In this document: piece by piece, positions 33,857 to 46,969 of the stretch | Layout of the letters: every line of letters begins with the position of its first letter | How positions within the stretch are numbered: position 1 is the stretch's first letter | Assembly: GCF_020906515.1 (NCBI RefSeq) | Contig: NC_085855.1 | Location: 372,001-436,000, forward strand | Direction: 5' to 3' | DNA from: Vanrija pseudolonga | Lineage: Eukaryota > Basidiomycota > Tremellomycetes > Trichosporonales > Trichosporonaceae | DNA: 64,000 nt | Made by a program: the position numbers and the translations under genes | Notes under the pieces: model-generated | Seen by the model: only the letters and a program-made list of their open reading frames with translations | Database searches by the model: none | What the model was told of the DNA's origin: nothing

Positions 33857-36800
33857 TTACCGCAGCATCGCCTGCACCTTCGAGTCCTTCTCGTACGGCG
33901 CAGTTGTTCGCAACAGGTCGCGGGCCTCACGAGCCGGACGGGCAATGACACCGACGTCGGACGACACCGATGCCTGGATCTTGCGCACAATGTCCTCGAC
34001 CACGTCGAGCTCGTAGAACGCGTCGGGCGCGTTCTCAATGAGCGACGCAATGCAGGTGCTGACCAGCGGCGCGGGAGGCGTAGGCGCGGCCAGGAACGTG
34101 TCCACAACCGGCCTGATCGCCTCGACGTCGTACTTGGCAAGGCCCGAGAGCACCGACGCAATGGCGTTGTTGTACGAGTCACCAGCACCGAGCATGAAGG
34201 CCTCCTCGACAAGCTCAACGATCGACGCCTTGGCAGCAGGGCCAATGTTCTTGCCAGCGCTGTTGCACACGGCACCAAGAGCGGCGACGACGGAAGGAGC
34301 AACCTCCTTGTCCGCCGAAGCCACACCGCCGATAAGCTCGGTGATGAGGGGGTCGACACGGGGCTGGTGCTTCATGAGCTCGCCAAGACCAGCGGCGGCA
34401 CGGTTGCGGACCGAAAGAGCCGCAGGGTCCGAGGCCGACTTGACAAACGTGCGAGTAAGCTGGGGGTGGAAGGGGCGGACAAGCAGCGGCACCTGCTCCA
34501 GGAGCACCGTGAGCGTCTGCAGGATGGCACCCTTGATCTGGGGAGCGATCGACTGGCCAGAGATGACACGAATGAGGGGACCCGTGAGCTGGATGATGTA
34601 CGGCTTGATCGCAGCCTCCGAGGTACGCTGAACGAGGTCGCCGATACCGTAGGCGGCCTGCTCGCGCTGCTCCTGGGTACCACTGAGGATACCAGCGAGC
34701 AGGATGGGCACGACCGACTGGGCACCCTTGGTGCGCGAGAAACCGGGGACGGTGCGGCCAGGAGCACCCGTAGCCTCGATGGCACGACGGAGGGGAACAA
34801 CGAGGCTCTGGAGCTCGTCCTTGTCGATAGTCTTGACAAAGTGCTCGAGGGCCTCCCAAGCAGCAGTGACAACCTCCTCGACGGGGTCGTCGAACAGCGA
34901 GACGAGGATGCGGACCCAGTCGACGCGGTAGTCCTCCGTGTCGGCCTCGTTGACCTGGCACATGGTGCCAAAGATGTTGCACGCAGTGGCGCGACGAACA
35001 GGGTTGACGTCCTTGGCCCAGCCAATGAGAAGCATCTCGAGGAGGTGGACACCGTCAGAGTCCTCAACGGAAGCGACAAGCGACTCGATGGCCTCGAGAA
35101 GTGCCTCGCGGGCCTCCTCTTCAGGGTCGGCCTCGAGCGACTTGACAAGCGAAGTAAGGAGCGTGTCGATGCGGCGGTTGAGAGCCGAGCCAGCGACGCG
35201 GACAAGGGCACCGATAGCACGAGCGTTGAACGCGCTGATGGGCTGGGCGGTAAGAGTCGGTAGGAGGACGGGGAACACGCTGTTGGCGCGGACGTTCATG
35301 ACCTCCTTGAGGGCCTGGAGAGCAGTCTCCGAGCTCTCGCCGGGGTTGCGCATGGCCTCGAGCAGAGTGGGGATGGTCTGGTCGATGGCCTTGGCACCCA
35401 TCTGCTGCTGCATCGTGTCGAAAGTGCGGGCGGCGGCGGCACGAACGCGAGGCGAGGGGTCGACGAGCGCACCACGAATGGACGAGATGATGACATCCTC
35501 GTGAGTCTCGACGGCGTCCCTGGAAGCAGCGTCCATGACGTCGGCAAAGGCAAGACACGCGCCCTCCTTGGTGCGGGGGTCGTTTGAGTTGATGGCGTTC
35601 TTGAGGACGGGCATGAGCTCGGCAACAATACGCTCGCCGTTCTTGCGGCACAGCTCGCCAATGGTGCGCGAAGCAGTCTGGATGTCAGCGATGCGGTAAC
35701 CAACACACGACCCACCTCCTGCTGGTCCATGGAAGTGCTGCCCAGAAGCTGGATGAGAAGCTGCATGAGGACGGGCAGAATCTCGCGAGTAGTACGCGGA
35801 GTGTCTGATATACGTCAGCGTTTGACTCGAATTTCCACCGCCACTTTGCCACTCTGCACTTACTCTGGACAAGCGCCTTCCAAATGTGAATCGACGACTG
35901 GCGAACGGTCGAGACCGTGTCTTGGCGGACAATGTACAGGGTAGCGAGGACACGGTCCCTGCGGTCGGCACCGAGCGCCTCGAGCAGAGCCTTGCGGGTC
36001 TGGTCGGCACCACGGGCAGTCTCGTCCTCCTCGAGCTCGACCTTGCCGCTGATACCAGTGACACGGTAGAGCAGCTCTCCAGTGAGCGAGATGGACGACT
36101 GGCGGATACGCCACGAGCTGTCGAGCATGCCCTTCTCGAGCTCGGGAAGAAGCAGGTCGATGGCCTTGGACGAGTAGTTGGCAATGATCATCTTGCCTGC
36201 ACGCATCGAGGCGTCGCGCACGTACTCCGAGTCGTCGGCCAGGCCCTTGAGGATGGGCGGGATGATACGCGCCAAGTGAGGGGAGAAGCGGTTGCCAAAC
36301 GTCGCAGGAAGGTAGATGAGGAGCGAGATGAAACCTTCGCGAACGTAAGGACGAGGGCTGGACGTGTTGTTGATAATGTCCGGGAGGAGGCCCTCGAGGC
36401 GGTCCATACCAAGACCAGAGAGAACCTCGGAGAGACCCTGGGCGGCACCCTGGCGGTCGACACCGCTCGTGTCGGAACGGAGAGTCTGCAAGAGCTGGTC
36501 GACGAGTTCGGGGAAGTTCTTCTCACCGAGACGCTCGACAAGGGTACCGAGCGACTTGGCAGCCGTGGCACGGGCCTCGGGAACGGGGTCAACGAGGACG
36601 TCGTGGATGAGGGGCATGAGCTCGGTGAGGTAGGGGACAAGGTCACGAGACTCGGTGAGTGCGGCCATGTTGCCAATGATCTGGACCGACTTGCGCTTGG
36701 TCTCAGAGCTACGGTTTCGGAGACCACGGTCGATGATGGGCATGACGAGCGCAAGGGAAGGAGCATCCAGGTAGTGGTGGAATGTGGTCTTGAGGAGGGC

Positions 36801-39800
36801 CGACAGAGCAGTGTTGGTCTTGGCCGTAGGGTCGGCGAGCGCCTTCATGAGTGTGCTCTGCATGCCCTTGATCTCGGGGTTGTGGAGCACCTCACCGAAG
36901 CGCTTCAGACTGGCGTTGGCGGCAGACTTGACCTGCGCGTGCGAGTCGTTGATGACGCCAGTAAGGTGAGGAATGATGGTGGGGAGCGAGAGCGAGAGCT
37001 GGCGAGGGGCACAGTAGGCCATGGAGCCGAGGAGCTCGATCGATCCCTTCTTGGTACGCCACTGCTTCTCGTCCAGACCGCTCAGAAGAGTAGGCAAGAT
37101 GAGCTTGACACAGTGGCCCGAGATGTTGGACATGATGACCTTGGCGGCGTAGCCAGCAGCCTCACGGACGTAAGTGTTGGTGTCACCAAAGAGCGTGAGC
37201 ATGAGGGGGATGATCTGAACAATGTAGGGCTCGAACACCTTGCCGAGGGTGGCCGAGAGCGTCTCAAAGGCGAGGAGAGCACCCTCACGACCCTCAAACG
37301 ATCCCTTGTCCTCGGCAGCCTCCGTGAGCTTGTCCAGGAGCTCGTACTCCTTGAGGGACTGCAGGCCACGGCCCTTGACGACACCGGCAAGACCGTAGGC
37401 AGCACCGCGACGAGCGGCGTACGTCTTGCCAGTGGTAAGGGTCGAGAAGAGGCGGTCGACGAGGTACTCGACCTCGTCCGACATGCCCACGACCAGGGCG
37501 GGGAGACACTCGGCAACAGCCGACTGCACGAGCTCGGAGGGCGTGTTGAGAGCCTCGATGAGACGGTCAACGACCTTGGGGATGCGCTCGTCCGAGGCAT
37601 CAAGGTGGCCGGCCAGACGACCAAAGAGAATGACAAGAGCCTCCTTGATGTAGTCGGACGTCTGCGACGTCGTCTTCTGACCGAGGTGTCCCTCGAACAT
37701 GGCCATGAGGCCCGAGACGTCGTTGCTACCATGGGTCTCGACGAGGGCAACAGCCGCGTTGAGCATGTTGCGGCGGACCTCCTCGTGTCGGTCTCCAAGC
37801 GCCTCCTTCTTGATAAGGAAGTCGAGAATGGCGACAACGTCCGACTCGGGAATGAGCGGGACCAGCTTCTCAAAGGTCGAGGCAATGGCCACGCGAGACT
37901 CCCAGGGGTCGGGGCGGTCGACCGTCTCGGGAATGACCATACCGAAGCGGTCAAACTCGGGCTGCAGGAGCTTGGCCTTCTCAACGTACAGGTCCTCGAG
38001 ACCCTGGACAGTGGGGCCAACCTGCGCAGGGAACTGCTGGGCGGCATCGGCCAGGGCAGCAGAAGCACCAACACGGACAGCCGCGCTGGAGTGGGCCAGG
38101 TAGCGGATGAGTGAGTCGAGGTACGTCTCGGGGACGTCCAGACCATTGTCCTCCCACAAGTGGTCTGCCAGCTCGGCGTTCTGCTCATCGGCATCGTGCG
38201 AGGCGATGAAGAGCTCCTCCGAGTAGTTGAGCTCGGTCAGGTCGACCGGCTGGAGAGCCTGAAGGACAGAGTTGCGGACGTTGGACTCGGCAGACAGTGT
38301 GCCCGCAATCATTTCCTTGATTTCCTGCTCGGTAGCAACGTCACGGATGGCGTCACCGACGTCGACGAGGGCCGCCGAAGCGTCCTTGGCAAGCTTGGGG
38401 TGGTTGCCGATGATGTGAATGAGGTCACGAATGGTCTGGAGGCGTGGGTAGGCCTCGTTCTGGAACTCGCCGGCAGTTGACGCGATGATGGACACGACCA
38501 GGGTAAGCTGCTCCTGCGCCTCGTCGCTCTGCGGGGACTCGGTACCAACACCTCCCTCCTTGACAATGCGGCTGAGGAGCATGGAGACGAGGGTGAAAGT
38601 CGTGCTGTCGAGGGGGCTCTGCGCAGCGACAAAGTTGACCTGGTGGAGGATACGCGTGGTCAGGTCGTTGACCGACTCGTTGAGGTAGTCCTCTGGCACA
38701 AAGGGCGCGTCGTAGCTGCGGAGAATGGCCGCGGCGATCATGCGACGGTAGTCACCCAGCCTGTCGGAAGCCAGAGTGCTGAGCTTGATGAAGACCTCGA
38801 ACGCGCGCGAGTTGACGAGGAACGCAGCGGGGCCAAACACACTCGAGATGAGCAGGTGGGCGAGAGTGCCGAGCTGGTTCTCAACGGCAGTGATCTGCGA
38901 CTCGGCAAGCGCGGCGACAAGCTCGAGTCCACGGAACAGACGAGCCTGACGGTTGCTGATCTCCGTGCGGATACCAGCCTCCTTGGCCAGCTGCGCGTTG
39001 ACAGCGGCGCGGTCCTGCTTGGAGAGGTTGGCACCAACCGTGGTTGCCTTCTTCTTGGCCAGCTGCTCGCGGACCTCCTGCTCCCACTTTTCGTCGGCAT
39101 AGTTTTTGCGGTTCTTGTTCTCGGCAACGTCCTTTTTGGGAGAGAGGACGTCGACAAAGAGCTGGTCGGCAGGGGTCTGCCAAATACCGCGCTCCTCGAT
39201 GCCAATAAAGTCGAGAGCGGCGGGGTCGAGGTCGGCCTTGAGCTGCGTGAGGACATCGCGGACAAACTCCTCGGGGTCAATGAAGGAGAGGGTAGCAATG
39301 GCGCGGTACGCAGCCTCGGCAAAGCGCGAGTCCTTGGGCGGAGCCGCAGCAGCCTCCCACAAGAGGTCGAGGATGTGCTGGCGCTGCATTGAAACGACCT
39401 CCAAGGGGTCGAGGTTGAGGGTCTGGACGAGGGAGATCCAAGAGACGGGAGAGTCCTCGCCAATCTCGGGGTGGTGGGCAATGACGACAAGGTCGGCGGC
39501 AATCTCCTCGAGTGCAATCTTGTCGGCCGTGGTAGAGCGAGAAATAGAGGCAGTAAGGAAGCGGCCAATTTCGCGCGAGTGCGACTTGATAAACTCGGGG
39601 TCCTCACCAACAGCACGCTTGGCACTGGCAGCCGCACGACGCTCATCCTGGATCTTGAGCCAAGCAGCGAGTGCCTCGCGGACGATCTGAGCAATGAGCT
39701 TGGGCTGAAGGCTGGAAAGCTCGGCAACAGAGGTGTAAGTCTCGCGACGGACATCCGAGTGCTTCGAGTCAAAGGCAAGGTGAATGAGGGCCAGTCCAAG

Positions 39801-41979
39801 GGCGACGCGAACGTCGGCCTCAATCTTGTCGTTGGTAGAGATCAAGGCACGGACCGAGCGAAGGAGCCAAATCTCGTCGTCATAGGTGCTCAGCTTGGTG
39901 TACACCTTGTCGTTGAGAACGAACGACGGCTTGGGGGCCACAGTCAGCAGGCTCTTGATCAGTGGGCTAGAGGCAAGCTTCGAGGTCGCACTGAGCGACT
40001 TGAAGGGGCCCAAAGCCAGAGCGACGGCCACAAAGCCCTCAAGGAAGCCGGCTGCGTTGGATGGGAGGTTGGCCGACGCCGTCTTGAGGTTGGCCTCGAG
40101 AGGAGCGACGAGCGATCCGAGGACCTTTTCACCCTCGGCCGAGAACTGTCCCTGCTGGGTGTAGACTGACCAGGCAGCGGTGCCGACGGCACTGGAGACA
40201 GCTCTACGAGCCGACAGCTTGGTCGAGGCAAGCTCCTTGGCAATGGCCGTGGCCGACGCAGCAGCGATTGCGTTGCCCGAAGTGAGAGGCTCCGAGAGGT
40301 GGTGGCCAAGGGCGACGGCAAGTGCGGAAAGGGCCGCCTCGTTGGCCTCCTTGCCAATCAGAGGAGGCAGAGTGTCGACAACGACGGCGGAAGCCGCGCC
40401 AACGGGGATAGCCCTGACCATGGTGTAGAGGGCCACACGCTGCTCAGCACTGGCCGACTTGCCAGTCTTGGGAAGGGCAAGGAGCTCAGTGGTGAGCTTG
40501 GAGAGCGACTCTGGGTTGGACGTGTGGCGGGCGACGGCCTTGAGCAGGTGGACCGACTTGGCGCGGGTCTCGGCGTTGGACGACTTGGACGCGGACACGA
40601 TGGCAGCTGACAGCTTGCCGGGGACAGTAGACGAGATGTCGACGTCGGCGCTATCCAACAGGTCAGCAGTAATGGGTAGGGCAATCTCAGCCGAGCGGAG
40701 GAGCATCTTCTCGGCAGTGGGCAGAAGCTTGCCGACGAGGACGTCTTCTCCGACAAAGTTGGCCAGGAACTCGCGGAGCGCGACCTACCCAGGGGTTAGT
40801 AACTCGCCCGAGAAACTGCCCGAGCAGCACACAACTCACAGGCACATGTGGCGGAAGGGCCGTCTTGGACGACAGAATAGTGGTAGAGTAGTAGTTGATG
40901 ATACCCTCCTGTGTGACTCGTCAGGACCCTGGATTCCCTCGGAACCGAGAACGCGTCAAACAACACACATACCTTCTCCGCCTCGATGACACTCTTCCCC
41001 TCGGGCTTGCCCTTCGCAGGCTTGATTCTCAGGGCCACGCCGACAACGTGGCCAAGCAGCACAGCCGAGCGAACGGGAGTCGGGTTCTTGGTGACCAGCA
41101 GCTTGATGATCTCGGGGAAGGCACCGTAGAGCTGACGGAGGACGCGCCAGATGCGAACGTTGACCTTGTGGCGGATACGGTCGGCACGGGTGGTTTTTGT
41201 CGCCACGGAGCGCGCCTCGGCCGTGTCGGTGACGGTAGCGAGGGCCAGAACGAGGTCGTTGAACTGGGCGGATCCGGCAAACTTGTCGCCGCGCGACTTG
41301 TGCAATGTGCTCAGCAGGGACAGCACGAGCGTGAGCTGGGGGACGACGGAGAGGGTGCTGGTTCTGGGAAGCCAAGTCAGCGTTGTCGCGGCAAGAGAGG
41401 CCCACACGCACGACTTTGGCGTCGCGGCCTTCTCGGCCTCGGCAGCAGCCCACTTGACGAGCTTGTCGCCGAGCTTGAGCGGCGCCTGCTGACTCTCGTC
41501 ACGCGCGACGAGCGCCATAAGCACGCTCGCGTTCAGCTCGACCGCCTTGACGTCGCCGCTCGCCGTCAACGACGATAGCAGCTCTTTCAGCAGACCAGGG
41601 ATCTGTGCTGGAGCCGGAGCTGTGTTCCGGTCAGCACCCGCGCGCTCTCGCTCAACCTACACTCATCGCTGACGTAGAGGAAGCGCGCAGCAAACTGTTC
41701 TCTCCGTTTCCTGCTCTTGTCAAGAAGCGCGGGGCGGACCTTGGGAAGCACCACCTCCCAGTCAATGTTCAGCTCGCGCGTCGCCTCATCATCGACCGGA
41801 GTGATGGCTCCGTCCTCGTCGTCCTCGTCCTCCTGGGCGTTGCCCAGCTGCTGGACATCATCGCCAGCGTCAGAAGGCGCCGTGATGTCCGAGGCCTCCG
41901 AGTCCGAGTCGTTGGCGTCGCCCTTGGCCTCGGCACTGCCCTTGCCGAGCCAGGTGCCGACCTTTGCCTTTGTCGACAT
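33857..41979 (-). CDS. GCN1: eIF2-alpha kinase activator GCN1 (HEAT-repeat giant)
   Basis: About 2,600 residues in seven exons; the main exon spans roughly 35862-40783. GCN1 binds translating ribosomes and the RWD domain of GCN2 to signal uncharged tRNA. Nearly the whole protein is HEAT-type helix pairs. The middle part, around 'LDEKQWRTKKGSIELLGSMAY' and 'VVKGRGLQSLKEYELLDKL', corresponds to the eEF3-like region. The region 'RIRQSSISLTGELLYRVTG' to 'QQETASRTIGELCRKNGERI' matches the C-terminal RWD-binding part. The chosen start MSTKAKVGTW opens an acidic Ser/Asp-rich N-terminus; upstream in-frame codons exist but are basic, low-quality sequence. Introns lie near both ends (for example 35680-35716 and 35806-35861). 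All splice in frame. Confidence 0.95.
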
Positions 41980-42923
41980 GCCCCGTTGGGCTTGTAGCTT
42001 GCGAAAGGGTTTAGAGGTAGAAATGGTGTCCAAGTGATGGAAAATGTAGGGCGTTCTTCGTGTTATAGAACGCCCCTTTTGGAAAGGATAAGGAAGGGAA
42101 GAGGAGGGAAGGAGGGGAAGGAGGAAGCCGAGGTTGTGCGATGGTGGGTCGGTGTGGAGACGACCTGTGTGCATCATCGTCCTTACTTTTTCGAGACGCT
42201 GCTTGGCTGCCTGGCCTGGGTGCTGGCATCAAGCTGGAGGTGAGTCACGTGACCGCGTTTGATCCCGTTGAAGCACAGTAGTTCTGGGGCTCCACATCCA
42301 TCTCACCGTCACAACAAAAGAGCGCAGGATGGTGACGTGAATGCATGACTGCAACGACGTCGATCTGCACGTTGGGAACGAATGTTGGAGGTATTATTGA
42401 ACCCGGTGAGCTCCGGGCACTACCAGGGGAAAAGCAGAATGGGCAAGCAAGAAAACAGTTAGGGTGACAAACCCCCAGTCCACTGGGGGATGATAACGAC
42501 CGGTCACGTGATGTGCCGTTGAACGACAGGTCTGTTGACTGGAGACGAGCCGTCGCCACCTTCCTTCCTTTCCCGCCTGATGATGTGTGCGCGCGCGTGC
42601 GCGCTGTCTATCCTCGTTATCCGCTTTACACATCTCTTCAACGCACTCACTCACTCGTCCCCTCTTTACCTTCTCTGTCTTCTCTGCCTCCTCGCCGACA
42701 ATTGGCCTCGGGCGTTCAACACTTCAACCGCCACTTCTGTTGCCCCCACTATTTTGTCGCTTTCTGTCAGCAAGTTGACATCACCCACGACTTGCCGCCC
42801 ATCCTTCCTCCTCAGAATCGTTCATTCAACGCGATCAACCTCTGTGTCAACTCCTGCGACAACGCAGCAACGTCTTATACCACGTCAAGGTGGCGACCTT
42901 ACAACCATCCTCGTCAAGCAAGC
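41980..42923. other. Divergent intergenic region GCN1 / unknown gene
   Basis: About 940 bp. Next to GCN1 lies a purine-rich stretch (GGAAAGGATAAGGAAGGGAAGAGG-type, about 42079-42125), which is CT-rich leader on the coding strand. On the right, TTCCTTCC and CTTCT-rich leader precedes 42924. No additional ORF with host-like codon bias. Confidence 0.5.
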
Positions 42924-43686
42924 ATGGCGAAGTCGAAGGAAGGCACGAGGATCGCGGGGAGGAGGGACTGTCCTCGCGAACACAGGGAGCTACTCAAGGG
43001 CCTCGATGTCTGGGATTCCCTGATGGTCGACGACTGGGTTCGGGACCACAACAGGGGCAAGAGCAGCGATGATCGCGTTTGGGTCGACGCCGCGAGTAGG
43101 CGACGGCTCAAGGAGTTCCACAAGGAGCTGCTCGAGGAGCGCCTCAAGAGGAACAGTGCCGAGGAGGACGAAGGAGACTGGGTGAAATTCGGTGAGGCGA
43201 ATGCAGTAGTGACACCTGGTCGCGATGCTGACAGTGGCACCAGTGGGCCAATCAACACGCCCTCGTGAACGCTCCGAAGAACTCGACGCGGTCTCCGACG
43301 TACCAACCACTTCTGACACGGAGGGAAGGACCAACACCACAGAGGTCACTGGCGGCTCCAGCGTTGCAGACGAGCATCACGAGGTATGTCTTTGGAAGCA
43401 GCCGTCGGGCGGGGCGCAGGCACCCCACTCAAGTGGCACTAACTCTATCTCGCAGTCGAACATCGACACGATGACGAAGAGCTTCTCGCGAAAGATCGAT
43501 GTCATCGCATGGAGCGACCCTCAATTCGCCGAGCTTCTCACCGAGCACAACAACAAGCTCATGGGCGGGCAGTTTCCCGTCACACCTCGCACTCTCGCCG
43601 ATTTCGAGAAGGGCTTGGACCTTTCGCTCTCTTACTATGCCTTCCGCGGCTGGATGGAGAAGGGGGGCGCCACACCGGGCGCCTGA
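42924..43686 (+). CDS. Hypothetical protein, lineage-specific
   Basis: Exons 42924-43191, 43244-43383 and 43456-43686 join in frame to 212 residues. It starts MAKSKEGTRIAGRRDCPREH. The N-terminal half is basic and helical ('ASRRRLKEFHKELLEERLKR'), the middle is Ser/Thr/Asp/Glu-rich, and the C-terminal part ('IDVIAWSDPQFAELLTEHNN', 'FEKGLDLSLSYYAFRGWMEK') looks like a small helical module. I recognise no family. The third-position G/C bias is weaker than in the neighbouring housekeeping genes, as in the two genes that follow. Introns have GTGAGG/GTATGT donors and a GCTGAC branch. Confidence 0.6.
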
Positions 43687-44131
43687 GCTGGGAGGGTGGG
43701 GGATGGGAAGCATTGAGGGACGAGAGGCAGCAAGGGCCGAGGAGCAGTCAGAGACAAGACGCAGCAGTACACGTCCTGGTCGCATTAGATTGTCCATAGT
43801 TGTGTAGCCGACAAATCCATGATCTCATGACTGGGACACATGTACATAGTAACACAGACAGTCCAAGGAAGATGAGAATCAAAACTCCCGCCGCCTGTGC
43901 ACACAAAGCCCACGTAAGGCCGCTACGATATCGCGTGGGAAAGAAAATGACTGAACGTCTGATGCATGGTAAACGGACGACACATGTGCAGACCCCAACT
44001 ATGGTCCGAGTTGCAACTGGTTGTCGGAAATCTGCTCAGAATTGTTAGCAGAAGAACTACAGCAAACCCAGGTCTTACTGTTGAAAGCTTCAGGTTGTGG
44101 GCCCCCCCCACCCCCACCCTCTCTTGCCCTC
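43687..44131. other. Convergent intergenic region
   Basis: About 445 bp between stops of two convergent genes. Moderately AT-richer than the average. A C-run (GCCCCCCCCACCCCC) at 44101-44115 lies just beyond the stop of the minus-strand gene. Nothing else seen. Confidence 0.45.
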
Positions 44132-45296
44132 TCACACGTCGGTATCACTCGACGTCGTCTCCTTACCGTCGTGGCTCGTCGCGTCCATGTTAGACGGGGC
44201 GCACGAATCGTCCCTGGGACCGCCCTCGACAGTGGGGTCCGGGATGGAGCATTGCAGCAGAGCACGAGGAACCGTGAACATACCTGGGAAATATAAGGTC
44301 AGCGACGAGAGTATGGCCTCTGATGATGACTCACCTGCCGCCTGATCCTTCTTACTCAGGGCTGCGGCTGTGTAGAAGACTTGCTGGTCTGTGAAAGTGT
44401 GGGAAGGTTGAAGGGTGCCACGGTAGACACTCTCCTTGCGCATCATCTCGCGGCCCTGCCCTTGTCGTGGGCAACAGCCATGTGATAAGCGAAGATCATC
44501 GCCCTGGACGCTCCCTCAGGCGGAGGAGACTTGGGGGGCCGGACCGGACCCAAAATCCTGTTCGTCTGCTGAACGGTGAGAGAAGACACGAGGTTATGGT
44601 GGGGAGAAGGTTTTGCCACTGGAAGTTCAACGCCGTCAAAGACGGATCGAAGTTGCTTTCGCAGATCCTCGACTGACTCAGGACAATGGGCTAGGTCTGG
44701 GCGGTAGGGATAACAGGCGGTAACCCGCATCTGCTCGAGGAGATAAACACCGCTGTGTGACGCCGTGTCCTCAAACTGGGTGCACTACACAGGGTCAGTC
44801 GATGGCGACACCTCTAGGCACTCACATTGTAGTGAACTGCAGGCCACTCTCCTGGGTTCTTCTTGTCCCTTGCAGTGTACTTCTCCCATCCAGTAGGCTC
44901 GGGAAGGCTTGAATACCAGCGGAGGCAACAGGCCTATGGTTGTCAGCCCTGGGATAATAGCGGCGAACTCACACTCTCCAACTGGCGAGCGAGGACTCTG
45001 TCGACGCGAGCCCAGAGGAAGTGCAAGATGCACCGGTAGCTAGGCAGGATGACAATGAGGCTCCACATCCCATCCTCATGGAGAATGGGGAAAAACACGG
45101 AGGCGGCATCCAGAGGAGCGGCCCCAAGGGTTGATGAGCGTTGAAAGACGGTGCACGACGTTTGGTCGCGAACAAGAAGCTCGCTGAAGGAAGACACAAT
45201 GGTCTCCTTGAGACGGAAGCGCTCTTCGTTCTCCTTGAAGGACGAGGGGTAGGTGTCGATGTACAATTGATCGAGGGCGCCGGCGGGAACGTTCAT
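44132..45296 (-). CDS. Degenerate Ulp1/C48-like cysteine-protease-fold protein
   Basis: Starts MNVPAGALDQLYIDTYPSSF and joins over four exons to roughly 330 residues. 'VFFPILHEDGMWSLIVILPS' resembles the Ulp1 'FIP.....HWSL.VI' strand. After a variable insert, 'CTQFEDTASHSGVYLLEQMR' resembles 'Q.ND.DCGVYLLE', and a helix 'LRKQLRSVFDG' follows. In the two catalytic blocks the His-Trp reads Met-Trp (a His lies four residues earlier) and the Cys of DCG reads Ser (HSG), so peptidase activity is doubtful. This is inference from motif resemblance. It is divergent from a USP-like gene with a parallel Cys-to-Ser change. The Ser/Thr/Asp tail is probably disordered. Confidence 0.5.
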
Positions 45297-45643
45297 TGTT
45301 GTCAATGGTGTGCTGGTTGCAGTGGGTCAAGGAAAGTGGGATGATGGGTTGGGATGAAGAGGAGAGCGTTTAAAACTGGTTGGGATGATTGGCGCCGCGT
45401 GCATGGGGCACTGGTTTGCTGCAGCCTGCAACTCGTGCCGCGTGGACAGGCCGGCCAGTCTCACCAGATCTGTTATCGGCCATCCAAACCCAGCAAGGCG
45501 TGCGTGTGTGTACGCGTTGGGTGACTGTGCAGTCTGCTTCGGATGAGCGTGTCTGGAAGCGCACGAGCCGCCTTCCTTTTGTCACTTGTTTCTCCCACAC
45601 AAATCGACATTGTCGTCACCCATTATCCCTCGATCAAATCAAC
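45297..45643. promoter_or_regulatory. Divergent promoter region between two protease-like genes
   Basis: Only 347 bp separate the start codons of the Ulp1-like and USP-like genes, so the regulatory region is probably shared. The plus-strand leader near 45600-45643 is AT- and CA-rich. No specific binding motif recognised. Confidence 0.45.
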
Positions 45644-46969
45644 ATGGTCAACAAAACCCTCCTGTGGTCAACGGGCATGAAGAAGCGCGCGCGCCCCAGC
45701 AAGAACGATTCGTCGACGCCAAAGACCTCGACGATCAAGCAAGGTCAATCGACGGCTGAACCGGTGACCCCCGCGGCAAAGGCGGTGGCGGCGGCATGGA
45801 AGCAGGAAAAGACGGAGCTCAACACGAACATGGCGAACCGGCTGCAACAGGCGGCGAAGGAGGAGGCAGCAGGAGCGACGGTGGCGCAGAAGGAGGCGGC
45901 GCAGAAGGGGACGCCAGAGGCTTGGGCAAGGGCCGAGGAGCTCGAGAAGAAGGCAGAAGAGTTGGCGCAGAGGGCGGCGAAGGTGGCAGCGCTCTTTCGT
46001 GTGACCCCCAAGGGCGCCCCTGCCGCCCCTGGCACCAGCTGGTTCAATGCGTTGGCCCAGATTCTCGTGTACAGCAAGGGCTTCACCCGCTTGCTGCAGA
46101 ACCACGATTGTCACGATGGCGAAGTCTTCAAGGGACTCCACGACTACGCCGAGTACACGGAAGAGGACGACGGCTCGCTCCCACGCCCTTCGCTGTTGAA
46201 GGTGGCAGAAGCAATGGAGGGTAAGTCACGGCCTGAGCTTAGTTAGCTGAACGTCTCAGAAGCTGGTATCGTCCCGCGCGTCAGCGCCGCCGACCCAGTC
46301 ACCGCCCTCTACCACCTTCTCATCCACCTCGACGTCCTCTCGGACCCGGCCCGCCCGTTCTGGGATCTGTTCTACTGGCAGCTCGAGTTTTTCCAGCACT
46401 GTCTTGCCTGCGGGTTCGACTACGAGATTGTCAAGCAGCAGCGCATCATTCGCAACACCATCATGACGGACGATTTGGTCAAGAGCTACGTTGCAGATGG
46501 CGCGGACGTCATTACGACCCAAAGCCTGTTCTGGCAGGGCATGCCCAAGCCGCCTGTCGAGAAACACTGCCTTTGCGGAGGTGTTGCAACTGTGGCCACT
46601 GAAGCCCGTTTGTCGCGCTGCCTGGCTCTGAGCTACACGTACCCAGACTCCGAAGGCGAGCCAGCCCTTTCTTGCCAAGTGGCTGTATCGCGAGCCATCA
46701 CCTTCGAGGACTGTCGCTGGTCGCTGGTAGGCGCTCTGTTCAGCCACCAGCCCGTCGACCCCGAGGGTGCCGTCCACTTCACCGCGATCATCGCCACCTG
46801 GTACAAGGTCTACCACGTTTCCGACGACACCGTCAACGACATCACCACTGGCGATGAGGCCCACAATGTCTGCCTCAACGGCGATGACGTCGCGCCGTTT
46901 GACGTTCAGAAGCTCAAGATTGCTGGATACCAGCAGCCTCGTCTGATCCTGGCGCTCTATGAGAGCTAG
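45644..46969 (+). CDS. USP-type deubiquitinase-like protein with Ser at the Cys-box nucleophile
   Basis: Exons 45644-46220 and 46260-46969 join to 428 residues. A basic, Ala/Lys/Glu-rich helical N-terminus (about 1-110) is followed by a USP-like domain. The Cys box reads 'GTSWFNALAQILVYSKGF' where active enzymes have NTC(W/Y/F)xN. The His box is 'RWSLVGALFSHQ', 'AVHFTAIIATWYKVYHVSDD' and the final 'GYQQPRLILALYE'. Thus the histidine and the W...DD strand pair are kept, but the nucleophile position carries Ser. A CLC pair near residue 300 may be a relic of the zinc-binding finger. Probably a non-catalytic ubiquitin-binding pseudo-enzyme; that is inference. Confidence 0.6.

Noticed and set aside
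35886-38114. 742-codon open frame on the plus strand inside GCN1
   Set aside because: Antisense shadow created by the strong G/C third-position bias of GCN1; the product is Glu/Arg/Val/Leu-rich without any domain, while the minus strand encodes clear HEAT repeats.
44101-44115. C-rich run as a telomere-like or G-quadruplex element
   Set aside because: Only a short run beside a 3' end, not the four G-tracts needed and not a telomeric repeat.
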